This document shows, piece after piece, positions 5,932-12,846 of a stretch of DNA of 22,116 bases. The stretch comes from a virus: positions 1-22,116 of IMG/VR virus record IMGVR_UViG_3300035670_001345; one strand, given 5' to 3'. Position 1 is the stretch's first letter. Each line of letters starts with the position of its first letter. The notes below the pieces were generated by a model. It was not told the origin of the DNA, searched no databases, and saw only the letters and a list, made by a program, of their open reading frames with translations. The position numbers and the translations under genes were made by a program.

Positions 5932-7943
5932 TGGCAGTAAATGTAGTCCTCAAATCTGTCTGGGATGACAAGGGTGTAAAGTCTGCCCTCAACGAATTTA
6001 GCAAGTTCGGCAAAGGTGTCGGGGTTGCGTTTGCTGCCGTCACCGCTGCTACCGCTGCCGCTGCCACAGCACTAATCAAGTTCGGCTCGGACTCAATCGC
6101 CGCTGCCGAGAATGTCGCACAGGCAAACAACCGACTTGAGCAGGTTGCCAAGTCAATGAACCTGTTTGGATCCCAGACATCTGCGGTCACTCAGAGAATC
6201 ATTGAGTTCGCCGAGGCTAATGAACTATCCCTAGCGGTTGACGCTGAGGTCATCAAGCAAGCTCAGGCCAAACTCCTAACCTTCAAGAACCTAGCTCAGA
6301 GCGCAGACGAAACAGGTGGAGCGTTTGACCGGGCAACGATGGCTGCAATCGACCTAGCAGCCGCTGGATTTGGCTCGGCAGAGACTAACGCAACTCAGCT
6401 CGGAAAAGCCCTGCAAGACCCTATCAAGGGCCTTACAGCCCTAACTAGGTCGGGCGTGACATTCACAGAGGTCGAAAGAGAAAAGATAAAGGCCCTTGTC
6501 GAATCAGGCGAGGTCCTAAAAGCTCAAGACATGATTCTCTCCGCTATAGAGCAACAGGTGGGCGGAACTGCTGAGGCTACAGCTAAAGCATCAGACAAGA
6601 TGAAGCTTGCTTTTGACAACATCTCTGAGGCTGTCGGTGCTGCCCTTCTGCCAGTCTTCCAAGAGTTCTCAAACGAGATAATCAAAATCACTCCAGAGCT
6701 AGAGGCGGCACTTGCCCCGGCTGCTGCTGAGATTGCAGAAATCTTCCGCACCGAGGTCTTGCCTGCAATTCAAGACTTCACTCGCTGGCTTGCCTCACCA
6801 GAGGGAACACAAACCCTAAGAGATTTGACCATCGCAATCATTGACAGCATCAAAGCACTCATTGATTTCATCGGTTGGGTGGTGCAGAACAAAGATGCGA
6901 TAGTTCTATTCACCTCAGTAATCGCTGCTTTAGTCGTAACCTACAAAGCCGTCACAATTGCAACCGGGCTATTTCAGGCAGCGATGGTGTTGCTACAGAA
7001 GCAGGTCGTAACCGCAACCGCTACAACAACAGCCTTCAGCGCAGCTCTAAGACTGATTCCGTTTGCAGCTATGGTCACAGGCGCAGTTCTTCTGACCTCA
7101 AGTTTGGCTGACTACTCACAGCAGGTTTACGGATCAAGAGTCAACACCGAAGGCATGACAAGAGCGCAGGCTCAGAATGCTGTTCAGGTTGAGAGTCTGA
7201 GAAGACTCTTAGGACAGTATGAATTTGCCCTAAAGAACTCAACTGCCGCAAACAGACAACTAGCCGAAGAGGGCGTTGCCAGAGTCAGGGCAGAGTTAGC
7301 TCGCACCGAATACGCAATTCGCACAACAGTTGGAGAGCTAAACCGATTCAATAACATGAATCTTGACCGCATCAAGACTCAGATTAGAGAATCAGCAGGT
7401 GAGCTAAACAGGTTTAATAATCTCCTCAAGGGTATTCAAGGTTCGCCTAGTGTTTCCCTGCCACCAATCAACATCCCTGCTCCTGCTGCCCCTGCTCCCT
7501 CGACGGGCGGAGGAGGCGGTGGCGGAGGAGGCGGAACAACAACTCCAACACCTAGACCATTCGTTGACATCCCTGCTGGGGCTACTGCTGCTGCCGAGCT
7601 GATCAACGATGCAACAGGAATCCTGATTGACGCATTCTCAGATGTTGACAAGGTTCTTGCTTACCTGACTGAAAGAATTGAAGCAGCAACAAGGTTTGCT
7701 AACGAAGCAGCAATTCGAGGTGAAACATCGGCCGCAATGAGCGCATTAGAAAGCAGAAACCTGTTTAGAAGTCAGGCCGAAATGCTTAGGTCACAGGGCG
7801 CAGGTGCGGTTGGCACAATCATCAACATAAATGTCAAGACCGACTCAACTCAATCCGTTGCGATGGTCGGAAAGACTTTGGGTAACACCATTACCAAGTA
7901 TGTTTCGGCAGGTGGTCAAGTTCTAGTGAGTCCGACAAATTGA
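5931..7943 (+). CDS. Tape measure protein
   Basis: At 670 residues this is the longest product in the window. It has the standard features of tape measure proteins: Ala-rich long helices, a hydrophobic segment near residues 28-53, NNRLEQVAKSMN and an ATQLGKALQDPIKGLTALTRSG block typical of the family, and two further hydrophobic stretches at about 324-356 and 378-394. A flexible linker at about 505-550 contains a run of ten glycines (526-535) flanked by Pro-rich sequence and separates the helical body from a C-terminal domain. Tape measure length sets tail length; at roughly 1.5 angstrom per helical residue a tail near 100 nm would be expected. It overlaps the genes on both sides by one and four bases. 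Confidence 0.95.
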   Translation: MAVNVVLKSVWDDKGVKSALNEFSKFGKGVGVAFAAVTAATAAAATALIKFGSDSIAAAENVAQANNRLEQVAKSMNLFGSQTSAVTQRIIEFAEANELSLAVDAEVIKQAQAKLLTFKNLAQSADETGGAFDRATMAAIDLAAAGFGSAETNATQLGKALQDPIKGLTALTRSGVTFTEVEREKIKALVESGEVLKAQDMILSAIEQQVGGTAEATAKASDKMKLAFDNISEAVGAALLPVFQEFSNEIIKITPELEAALAPAAAEIAEIFRTEVLPAIQDFTRWLASPEGTQTLRDLTIAIIDSIKALIDFIGWVVQNKDAIVLFTSVIAALVVTYKAVTIATGLFQAAMVLLQKQVVTATATTTAFSAALRLIPFAAMVTGAVLLTSSLADYSQQVYGSRVNTEGMTRAQAQNAVQVESLRRLLGQYEFALKNSTAANRQLAEEGVARVRAELARTEYAIRTTVGELNRFNNMNLDRIKTQIRESAGELNRFNNLLKGIQGSPSVSLPPINIPAPAAPAPSTGGGGGGGGGGTTTPTPRPFVDIPAGATAAAELINDATGILIDAFSDVDKVLAYLTERIEAATRFANEAAIRGETSAAMSALESRNLFRSQAEMLRSQGAGAVGTIININVKTDSTQSVAMVGKTLGNTITKYVSAGGQVLVSPTN

Positions 7944-9172
7944 GCCAGCCAGTCCAGAAGGTAGAGATTGGTTTTGACCTGACTGAAAGCGGAACAGGTC
8001 CGTTTTTCCGTCTTGACGATCCAATCGAAGGTGTCCTAGATAATACAGAGTTTCTACTTGGTGGAACGCTTTTCTATGATGTGACTAATCTTGTCCAATC
8101 CATCGCTATCCAGCGAGGCAAGAACCGTCAGCTAGACCAGTTCGATTCAGGGTTAGCAAACATAGTCTTCAATAACAATGACCGAACCTTTGACCCTGAA
8201 TACACCCTCTCGCCATACGCAGGGCAGATTATCCCTAAGCGTCAGGTCCGGATTTCATCAGGTGGGATAGTCAGCTTCTTTGGTCTTGTGGATGATTGGA
8301 ATCTTTCCTACGAGCCAAACGGAGATTCAGTTGCAGCAGCAGCTTGCTCGGATGCAACTTCATCATTTGCTACACAGACAATCGCAACTAGGACAAACTC
8401 AGTCCAGAAGTCAGGTGAGAGAATTTCAACAATTCTTTCTTTGCCTGAAATCAACTGGCCTCTATCTCAGACAAGTATTGACACAGGGCAGATGACATTA
8501 GGGGCTGACACAATTCCCGACAACACAAATGCCTTGACTTATCTCCGACTTGTTGAGCAAAGCGAACCCGGAGCGTTCTTCATCGGTAAAGCTGGAGATG
8601 TTGTATTTCGAGACCGCATTGCTGCACCTAGCTCTAATGGCGTGACTTTAGCTGATGACAACACAGGCATCAAATACCAGTCAATTAGGGTTCAATACGG
8701 ATCAGAGCTTCTTGCTAACGAGGTTGTGGTTTCATCTGAGATAACTGATACCGAGGTTGTCGCTTTGGACAATGACTCAATCGAATCTTACGGAATCTTC
8801 AACCTGACTCGGACTGGGCTATTGGTCAATGATGACGCTGACCTTGCTGACCTAGCTGAGTTTTACGCAAACAAATATGCTCAGCCTGAGTATCGCTTTG
8901 AGTCGGTTGATGTTTTGCTTGACGAGCTAAGCGACTCCGAGCAGACAGACTTACTAGGTCTTGAAATTGGCGATGTTGTCGAAATCAAATTCACCCCAAA
9001 TGGCATTGCCCCGGCTATTTCCAAATACGCTGAAATCATCCGCATTGACAACTCGATTGACTTAGACAACCACATTATGTCTTTGGGCTTCTCGACCCTT
9101 GACTTTGCGCTATTAGTCTTGGATGACGCTCAGTTTGGTAAGCTAGACGCAGGCAACGCATTAGCCTTCTAA
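7940..9172 (+). CDS. Minor tail protein (distal tail / baseplate hub-like)
   Basis: A 410-residue beta-rich protein directly after the tape measure, where distal tail and hub proteins are encoded. It contains VTNLVQSIAIQRGKNRQLDQF and GLANIVFNNNDRTFDPEY, a pattern I know from actinophage minor tail proteins that resemble the hub's first domain, then repeated beta segments and a C-terminal DVVEIKF ... AEIIRIDNSID segment. The start must be TTG at 7940, overlapping the tape measure stop as TTGA, because no ATG or GTG lies in frame nearby; translation is presumably coupled. It is soluble, without a signal peptide, and is expected at the tail tip. The more exact role (hub or distal tail protein) is not settled. 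Confidence 0.75.
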   Translation: MSQPVQKVEIGFDLTESGTGPFFRLDDPIEGVLDNTEFLLGGTLFYDVTNLVQSIAIQRGKNRQLDQFDSGLANIVFNNNDRTFDPEYTLSPYAGQIIPKRQVRISSGGIVSFFGLVDDWNLSYEPNGDSVAAAACSDATSSFATQTIATRTNSVQKSGERISTILSLPEINWPLSQTSIDTGQMTLGADTIPDNTNALTYLRLVEQSEPGAFFIGKAGDVVFRDRIAAPSSNGVTLADDNTGIKYQSIRVQYGSELLANEVVVSSEITDTEVVALDNDSIESYGIFNLTRTGLLVNDDADLADLAEFYANKYAQPEYRFESVDVLLDELSDSEQTDLLGLEIGDVVEIKFTPNGIAPAISKYAEIIRIDNSIDLDNHIMSLGFSTLDFALLVLDDAQFGKLDAGNALAF

Positions 9173-9182
9173 TAGGAGAAAC

Positions 9183-9740
9183 ATGGCAGGTTTAGGCCGC
9201 AAAGTATTTACCGCAGGTGAGGTTCTAACCGCTGCGAATGTTCAGGATTACCTACAAGACCAAGCAGTCATGGTCTTTGCAGGATCAGCCGCAAGAGGCT
9301 CAGCCATCGGCACAGCGACCGAAGGCATGGTGTCCTACCTAACTGACACCAACAAGATTGAGGTATTCACTACTTACTGGGAGCAGGTCTGGCCTGTTAC
9401 CGCTGGAACTGTCTTCGCCAAAGATGTTGTTACAGAGGGAACTTCTGTCACAACCTCCATGACCGCAACTGCCTCTCTTGCTAATGGAGTAATTTATGTC
9501 AGCAGCGGAACTGTCACCATCACCATTGACGATGTGTTTGACATCTATGATCGCATTGACATTTGGCGGAATGATGGCGGAACAGTAACCATAGCCGCAG
9601 GAACAGGCGTGACCGACTGGGCAGGCGCAGGAACAGCAGGAACAGCAGTCACCTTCAAGATTGACCAGACTTACAACGCCGCAACTGTTCAAAAGGTTGC
9701 AGCTAATACATACCGAGTAGTTGGAAAGATAACTGCATAA
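9183..9740 (+). CDS. Minor tail protein / fibre base
   Basis: A 185-residue protein that opens with GLGRKVFTAGEVLTAANVQDYLQDQAVMVF in register (given here in parts: GLGRKVFTAGEVLTAANV, then DYLQDQAVMVF). This N-terminal signature recurs in actinophage tail proteins, where it probably docks to the tail tip. It is followed by a GTATEGMVSYLTDTNKIEVF section and a Thr/Val/Ala-rich beta region to the end (TVTITIDDVFDIYDRIDIW, TAGTAVTFKIDQ). AGGAGA lies just upstream of the ATG. Its stop overlaps the start of the kelch-repeat gene, so the two are likely made together and may interact. Confidence 0.75.
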   Translation: MAGLGRKVFTAGEVLTAANVQDYLQDQAVMVFAGSAARGSAIGTATEGMVSYLTDTNKIEVFTTYWEQVWPVTAGTVFAKDVVTEGTSVTTSMTATASLANGVIYVSSGTVTITIDDVFDIYDRIDIWRNDGGTVTIAAGTGVTDWAGAGTAGTAVTFKIDQTYNAATVQKVAANTYRVVGKITA

Positions 9741-10675
9741 TGACACCAATTCCATTGGGCGTTCTTGCTGTTGCAGGAGCAGGAGCAGGTGGGGTAGCTA
9801 AATTTGGCTACTTTGGTGGTGGTTATGATTCTAGCAACACAAGAGTTACGAATGTAGACAAATTTGCTTTTCCTGCCGATACAAAAACAACTTTAGGAAC
9901 TGGATTATCAGTCGCAAGATATGTTCTAGCAGGAGCGGCCAATTCTGGTGTCGCAGGTTATTTTGCTGGTGGTAGTGCCTCTACTGGTAGGTCTGCGGTT
10001 GTTGATAAGTTTACTTTTCCATCTGACACTAGAAGCGAACTAAGCCCCGGACTTCCTGCCACTAGAGACTACATTTCAGGAATGGCAAATTCAGGAACTG
10101 CCGCTTATTTCGGTGGCGGTAATCAAGGTGTCACGACAGTTTACAAATTGGCTTTTTCATCAGACACTTTTACAACATTGGCCACAGGACTTTCGGCATC
10201 CCGATTATCAACAGCAGCTATGGCAAACTCTGGCGTAGCTGGTTATTTTGCAGGTGGTCTTTCTAGCGGAAACAATGTTTCTACTGTGGATAAATTTGCT
10301 TTTTCAGATGATTCACGAACAACTTTAGGAACTGGTTTATCACAAGCTAGACAAGCGGCTGCTGGAATGGCAGATTCTGGTGTCGCTGGTTATATAGCTG
10401 GTGGAATTGTTAGTAGTGCAGTTTCTACTGTGGATAAATTTGCTTTTCCTTCAGACACTCAAAGCACAACCACAGGATTAGGAAATGACACAGCATATGC
10501 GGCAGCTATGGCTAATTCTGGAACTGCTGGTTATGTTGGTGGAGGAAATGTATCAGGAAGCAAAGTTGACACAGTTTACAAATACGCTTTTCCAGCAGAC
10601 ACTAGAACTACAACTACCAGCCTTTCAGCAGCCGTTGAAGGTCCAGCAGGAATGGCAGATTCAGGAACTCTCTAA
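9740..10675 (+). CDS. Tail fibre / receptor-binding protein with six kelch-like repeats
   Basis: The product is 311 residues: a 22-residue N-terminal leader (MTPIPLGVLAVAG, Gly/Ala-rich) and six consecutive repeats of 46-50 residues that fill the rest. Each repeat opens with (G/A)Y(F/I/V)(G/A)GG, continues with a variable loop, then VDKFAF or a variant, a DT-TT segment, a GLS segment and closes with MA(N/D)SG(V/T). This is the blade pattern of a six-bladed beta-propeller. Such proteins commonly bind sugars, so receptor recognition at the tail tip is likely. The first part of each repeat varies most, as expected for a ligand face. Codons here are richer in T than in neighbouring genes. Start overlaps the previous stop (TAATG). 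Confidence 0.75.
   Translation: MTPIPLGVLAVAGAGAGGVAKFGYFGGGYDSSNTRVTNVDKFAFPADTKTTLGTGLSVARYVLAGAANSGVAGYFAGGSASTGRSAVVDKFTFPSDTRSELSPGLPATRDYISGMANSGTAAYFGGGNQGVTTVYKLAFSSDTFTTLATGLSASRLSTAAMANSGVAGYFAGGLSSGNNVSTVDKFAFSDDSRTTLGTGLSQARQAAAGMADSGVAGYIAGGIVSSAVSTVDKFAFPSDTQSTTTGLGNDTAYAAAMANSGTAGYVGGGNVSGSKVDTVYKYAFPADTRTTTTSLSAAVEGPAGMADSGTL
9806..10672 (+). repeat. Six tandem kelch-like coding repeats (138-150 bases each)
   Basis: Units begin at residues 23, 73, 122, 168, 217 and 264 of the protein and are 50, 49, 46, 49, 47 and 48 residues long. They are diverged at DNA level, but short identical blocks recur, such as ACTGTGGATAAATTTGC in units 4 and 5. The array ends exactly at the gene's end, so the propeller has no C-terminal extension. 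Confidence 0.8.
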
Positions 10676-11202
10676 TGTTTGATGAGATAGAAAAGGCGAT
10701 AGCTGAGGTCCAGCAACCACGCTCTCGATTTCAATTAGAAAAATTTGTTTTAGGGCAACATCCAACTCCAGAGATGCAGTATTACCAAACTTGCGTTGAG
10801 CTTCAGGACATGATTTACAAATACCGATCTGCGGAAATAGACATCAAAATTCAAGAAGCGAAGATTGCAAAACTCAAAGCTAGGGGTGATGACATTAGTA
10901 ATCTCAAGGCTCAAAAACTTGAGTTGGGCTTGCAGGCAACAAAGACAGTAATGATTGGGGCCGCCAGAGAAATCTCTGATCTGGAAAGTATTTATGAAAG
11001 CTTTGAACACAAATTCACTAGAGAAGAAATAGAAGCCGCACAGCCTGATTACTGGAAAGCTCGTTTAACTGCCAACGCAAAGGCCATGCTAATTGGTGGA
11101 GTGTCCGTCAATCCTGCACACATTGAGTCAATGCAACAAGCTGGTATTCTTGATGAGTTCGTTGCAGAAGTTCAAGAAAGTAAAAAGGAATTAGGTCTAT
11201 GA
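10675..11202 (+). CDS. Conserved hypothetical protein after tail fibre, coiled-coil-like
   Basis: A 175-residue, mostly helical, charged protein. From FQLEKFVLGQHPTPEMQYYQ it passes into a long helix (AEIDIKIQEAKIAKLKARG, then ISNLKAQKLELGLQATK) that looks like an antiparallel coiled coil, and ends with FEHKFTREEIEAAQPDYWKAR and a variable tail. From memory, similar proteins occur next to tail fibre genes in marine and cyanobacterial phages, but I could not verify this. A role in fibre assembly or attachment is plausible; a virion structural role is the alternative. ATG overlaps the stop of the fibre gene (TAATG) and its own end overlaps the next start by four bases. Confidence 0.7.
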   Translation: MFDEIEKAIAEVQQPRSRFQLEKFVLGQHPTPEMQYYQTCVELQDMIYKYRSAEIDIKIQEAKIAKLKARGDDISNLKAQKLELGLQATKTVMIGAAREISDLESIYESFEHKFTREEIEAAQPDYWKARLTANAKAMLIGGVSVNPAHIESMQQAGILDEFVAEVQESKKELGL

Positions 11203-11489
11203 AATACGCTCTTTGGAATTTAGACCTAACGGATACAGCAAACATTACAGGTCCAGAAAGCACAATTTACAATCTTGGCGGCAATGCCGAGGGTTCATGG
11301 ACAAATGGCGAAGTGCAACTTGGTTCTGACATTCTTGGTTATATCACAGGCGAGTTCGCAACCGATGGATTATCTGCTTGGAACTACAGAGAAATCACAC
11401 AAGAAGAAGCTCTTGAGTTCGCTCAGTCTATTGACCCACAGGCTTACCTGACAGAAGATGGCAGAATCGCTGCACCGATTCAGGAGTAA
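11199..11489 (+). CDS. Hypothetical protein in the fibre cassette
   Basis: The 96-residue product (MKYALWNLDLTDT) is acidic and probably beta-rich in the first two thirds (SWTNGEVQLGSDILGYITGE), with a short helix EITQEEALEFAQSID and a polar tail. I do not recognise the family. Its ATG overlaps the preceding stop (ATGA) and it ends three bases before the lysis cassette, so it belongs to the fibre transcription unit. The shape, a small domain following a fibre gene, would fit a fibre chaperone or a small capping protein, but nothing in the sequence proves either. Confidence 0.65.
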   Translation: MKYALWNLDLTDTANITGPESTIYNLGGNAEGSWTNGEVQLGSDILGYITGEFATDGLSAWNYREITQEEALEFAQSIDPQAYLTEDGRIAAPIQE

Positions 11490-11492
11490 CAA

Positions 11493-11735
11493 ATGGCTGA
11501 GGAAACAAACGGCGTTCGCATAACGCAACGAGACATCTATGAGAAGCTTGTCGAAGTGCAAGCTGTTCAAATCGAAATCGTTGCCGATATCAAAAACCTC
11601 AAAGACTTACCTGCCCGCATGAATCGAGTAGAGCAGAAACTCGCTCGCATGGAATGGATTGAAAAGCTGGTCTTTACGGCACTCGGATCAGGCATTACAG
11701 GCTTCATCGCCGCAATCTGGGCAATCATCAGATGA
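11493..11735 (+). CDS. XhlA-like membrane protein, putative holin component
   Basis: This 80-residue protein has the layout of haemolysin XhlA-type proteins: an N-terminal coiled-coil helix (EKLVEVQAVQIEIVADIKNL, then RMNRVEQKLARMEWIEKL) followed by a single C-terminal transmembrane helix (LVFTALGSGITGFIAAIWAII) that ends almost at the C terminus. In other phages XhlA works with a holin and lysin in cell lysis. It lies directly before the lysin gene, overlapping it by four bases, which supports this. Membrane location is clear; the mechanism of action is inferred. Confidence 0.65.
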   Translation: MAEETNGVRITQRDIYEKLVEVQAVQIEIVADIKNLKDLPARMNRVEQKLARMEWIEKLVFTALGSGITGFIAAIWAIIR

Positions 11736-12154
11736 GACATCCCTTCTCTAAGAAGCTCATAACCTCACGGTTTGGCACTAGAGAGCGCAGGCTCACGGCG
11801 CACCGAGGTCTTGACTACGCACCGAAAGAGGGAACTCGCATCCCTGCGGTGGCGGATGGCACAGTTCAACTGGTCAAGTGGTCGAGGGTTCTGGGTTGGG
11901 TGTTGGTTCAATCGGTCTGGGATTCGATTGGCAAGCGAGCTGTGTTCGTTGGTTACTGCCACCTACAGGAAGAACCAAAGTTGAAAGCAGGGACAAAGAT
12001 AAAGAAGTCTCAAACTGTCGGCAAGGTCGGGAACACCGGGTCTGCATCAAGAGGCGCACACTTACACCTCACCATCGGTCCAAAGGCCAACTCAGTATTC
12101 TTCGGGGTTGTCTTTGACCCTGAGTCCTTCATTGACGAGAGACTCGATGCCTAG
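11732..12154 (+). CDS. Endolysin, M23 family peptidase (LytM-type)
   Basis: The 140-residue protein is a bare M23 metallopeptidase domain. The zinc and catalytic residues are all present: H24 and D28 in HRGLDY, H77 in YCHL, and H110 and H112 in AHLHL. The surrounding glycine pattern (GTRIPAVADGTV, VGKVGNTGSAS) is also typical. Such enzymes cut peptide bridges or stems of peptidoglycan. There is no signal peptide, so holin-dependent export is expected, and no cell-wall-binding domain, so it is a minimal lysin. The ATG overlaps the stop of the XhlA-like gene and its end overlaps the next membrane-protein gene by eight bases, placing it firmly in the lysis cassette. Confidence 0.9.
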   Translation: MRHPFSKKLITSRFGTRERRLTAHRGLDYAPKEGTRIPAVADGTVQLVKWSRVLGWVLVQSVWDSIGKRAVFVGYCHLQEEPKLKAGTKIKKSQTVGKVGNTGSASRGAHLHLTIGPKANSVFFGVVFDPESFIDERLDA

Positions 12155-12368
12155 CTGGAAGCACCGCAGAAGGCTAATTTATTTATCTTTTACCCTGTCT
12201 GCGTTCATGATCCTGTTTGGGGCAATAACTTACGCATCAGATTCCTCAGTTAGCCGAGAGCTAATCATTGGCGGTGTCGCTTTGATTTCTATCATCCTCA
12301 CCGCTTATACTGCTTTTGCTACATACGAAGATGTCAAAACTAGAAAGGCACATGATGAAGATATTTAG
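12147..12368 (+). CDS. Small two-helix membrane protein, putative holin
   Basis: From ATG 12147 the product is 73 residues (MPSWKHRRRLIYL): a very basic N terminus, a first hydrophobic helix (LIYLSFTLSAFMILFGAITYA), a short loop DSSVSREL and a second hydrophobic helix (IIGGVALISIILTAYTAFA), then a charged tail KTRKAHDEDI. Two helices with charged ends match class II holins. A longer open frame begins at 12108, but the internal ATG fits better because it overlaps the lysin stop by only eight bases and starts with the positively charged segment. It overlaps the next holin-like gene at its 3' end. It could also be an antiholin or holin partner. Confidence 0.65.
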   Translation: MPSWKHRRRLIYLSFTLSAFMILFGAITYASDSSVSRELIIGGVALISIILTAYTAFATYEDVKTRKAHDEDI

Positions 12369-12549
12369 TGCAGACTTTATTAACTACGCAGGCGAGCGAG
12401 CTGTCAAGACAGTTGCTCAGACAGCGATTGCGTTTCTCGGTTCGGGTTCGGTAGGGCTGTTCACTATTGACTGGGCTGGACTTGCATCGGTGTCGCTAGG
12501 CGCAGGCTTGCTCTCAATCCTGACCTCTGTGGCATTCAAGAAGGACTAA
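12355..12549 (+). CDS. Holin, r1t-like
   Basis: The product from ATG 12355 is 64 residues and matches the r1t-type holin pattern: MKIFSADFINYAGERAVKTV, then a hydrophobic helix (AQTAIAFLGSGSVGLFTIDWAG), a short turn and a second hydrophobic helix ending LSILTSVAFKKD. These proteins form lesions in the inner membrane to release the lysin. A neighbouring ATG at 12352 is possible; AGAAAGG at 12342-12348 gives better spacing for 12355. The stop at 12547-12549 overlaps the end of the opposing whiB gene by four bases, so no terminator can separate the two. Confidence 0.75.
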   Translation: MKIFSADFINYAGERAVKTVAQTAIAFLGSGSVGLFTIDWAGLASVSLGAGLLSILTSVAFKKD

Positions 12550-12797
12550 CGCTCAGAGGGCAAAGTCGCTGCCCAAATCCCATACTTCTGACCTGACTCA
12601 ACGGCATACCTAAAGCACTCAGCCTTGACAGGGCAGGTGTCGCAGAGCTTCTTAGCGATCACAATAGACAGCCTCCGTCGAGTCTCGTCTCGAATCTCAT
12701 CGGGAAAGAACAACTCAGGGAAATCCTCACAGGGAACACCGCCAGCGGCGTGAATAGCCTTTAGCAAGCGGTAATGCTTTTGGTCGAAGTGTCCCAT
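12546..12797 (-). CDS. whiB: WhiB-family iron-sulfur transcriptional regulator
   Basis: The 83-residue product has the four cysteines of a WhiB iron-sulfur cluster: C23, C52, C55 and C61 (C-x2-C-x5-C in CDTCPVKAEC), and the conserved GIW turn (G73-I-W75) before a short C terminus ending TLPSER. The PCEDFPELFF sequence around C23 is also standard. WhiB proteins bind the primary sigma factor of actinobacteria and change promoter choice; phage copies can act on host transcription. Only actinobacteria and their phages carry them, so this gene is the strongest pointer to host. It is transcribed toward the lysis genes, ends inside the holin stop, and starts 49 bases from the divergent exonuclease gene. 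Confidence 0.92.
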   Translation of the reverse strand: MGHFDQKHYRLLKAIHAAGGVPCEDFPELFFPDEIRDETRRRLSIVIAKKLCDTCPVKAECFRYAVESGQKYGIWAATLPSER

Positions 12798-12830
12798 GCC
12801 GATAGCCTACGGAATAAATGTCAGAGGCAG

Positions 12831-12840
12831 GGTAGAAAAT
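12831..12840 (+). promoter_or_regulatory. -10-like element in front of the exonuclease gene, possible leaderless start
   Basis: GGTAGAAAAT contains TAGAAA (12833-12838), which ends eight bases before ATG 12847. Transcription would then begin at or next to the ATG, giving a leaderless message, a common form in actinobacteria. No clear -35 and no ribosome site are present. The same GGTA(G/A)AA core appears at 5263 and 15311. Confidence 0.4.
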
Positions 12841-12846
12841 AACCTC

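Noticed and set aside
7436-7651. Minus-strand frame with a run of prolines
   Set aside because: It is the reverse complement of the Gly- and Pro-rich linker of the tape measure gene; it has no ribosome site and lies fully inside that gene.
9339-9755. Minus-strand frame of 138 codons, rich in Cys and Ser
   Set aside because: Composition reflects the reverse of a Thr/Ala-rich gene. It is fully covered by the minor tail gene at 9183-9740, which has a family N terminus and AGGAGA site.
9806-10672. CRISPR-like or simple tandem DNA repeat
   Set aside because: The repeats are 138-150 bases, coding, diverged in DNA and conserved in protein; they are propeller blades.
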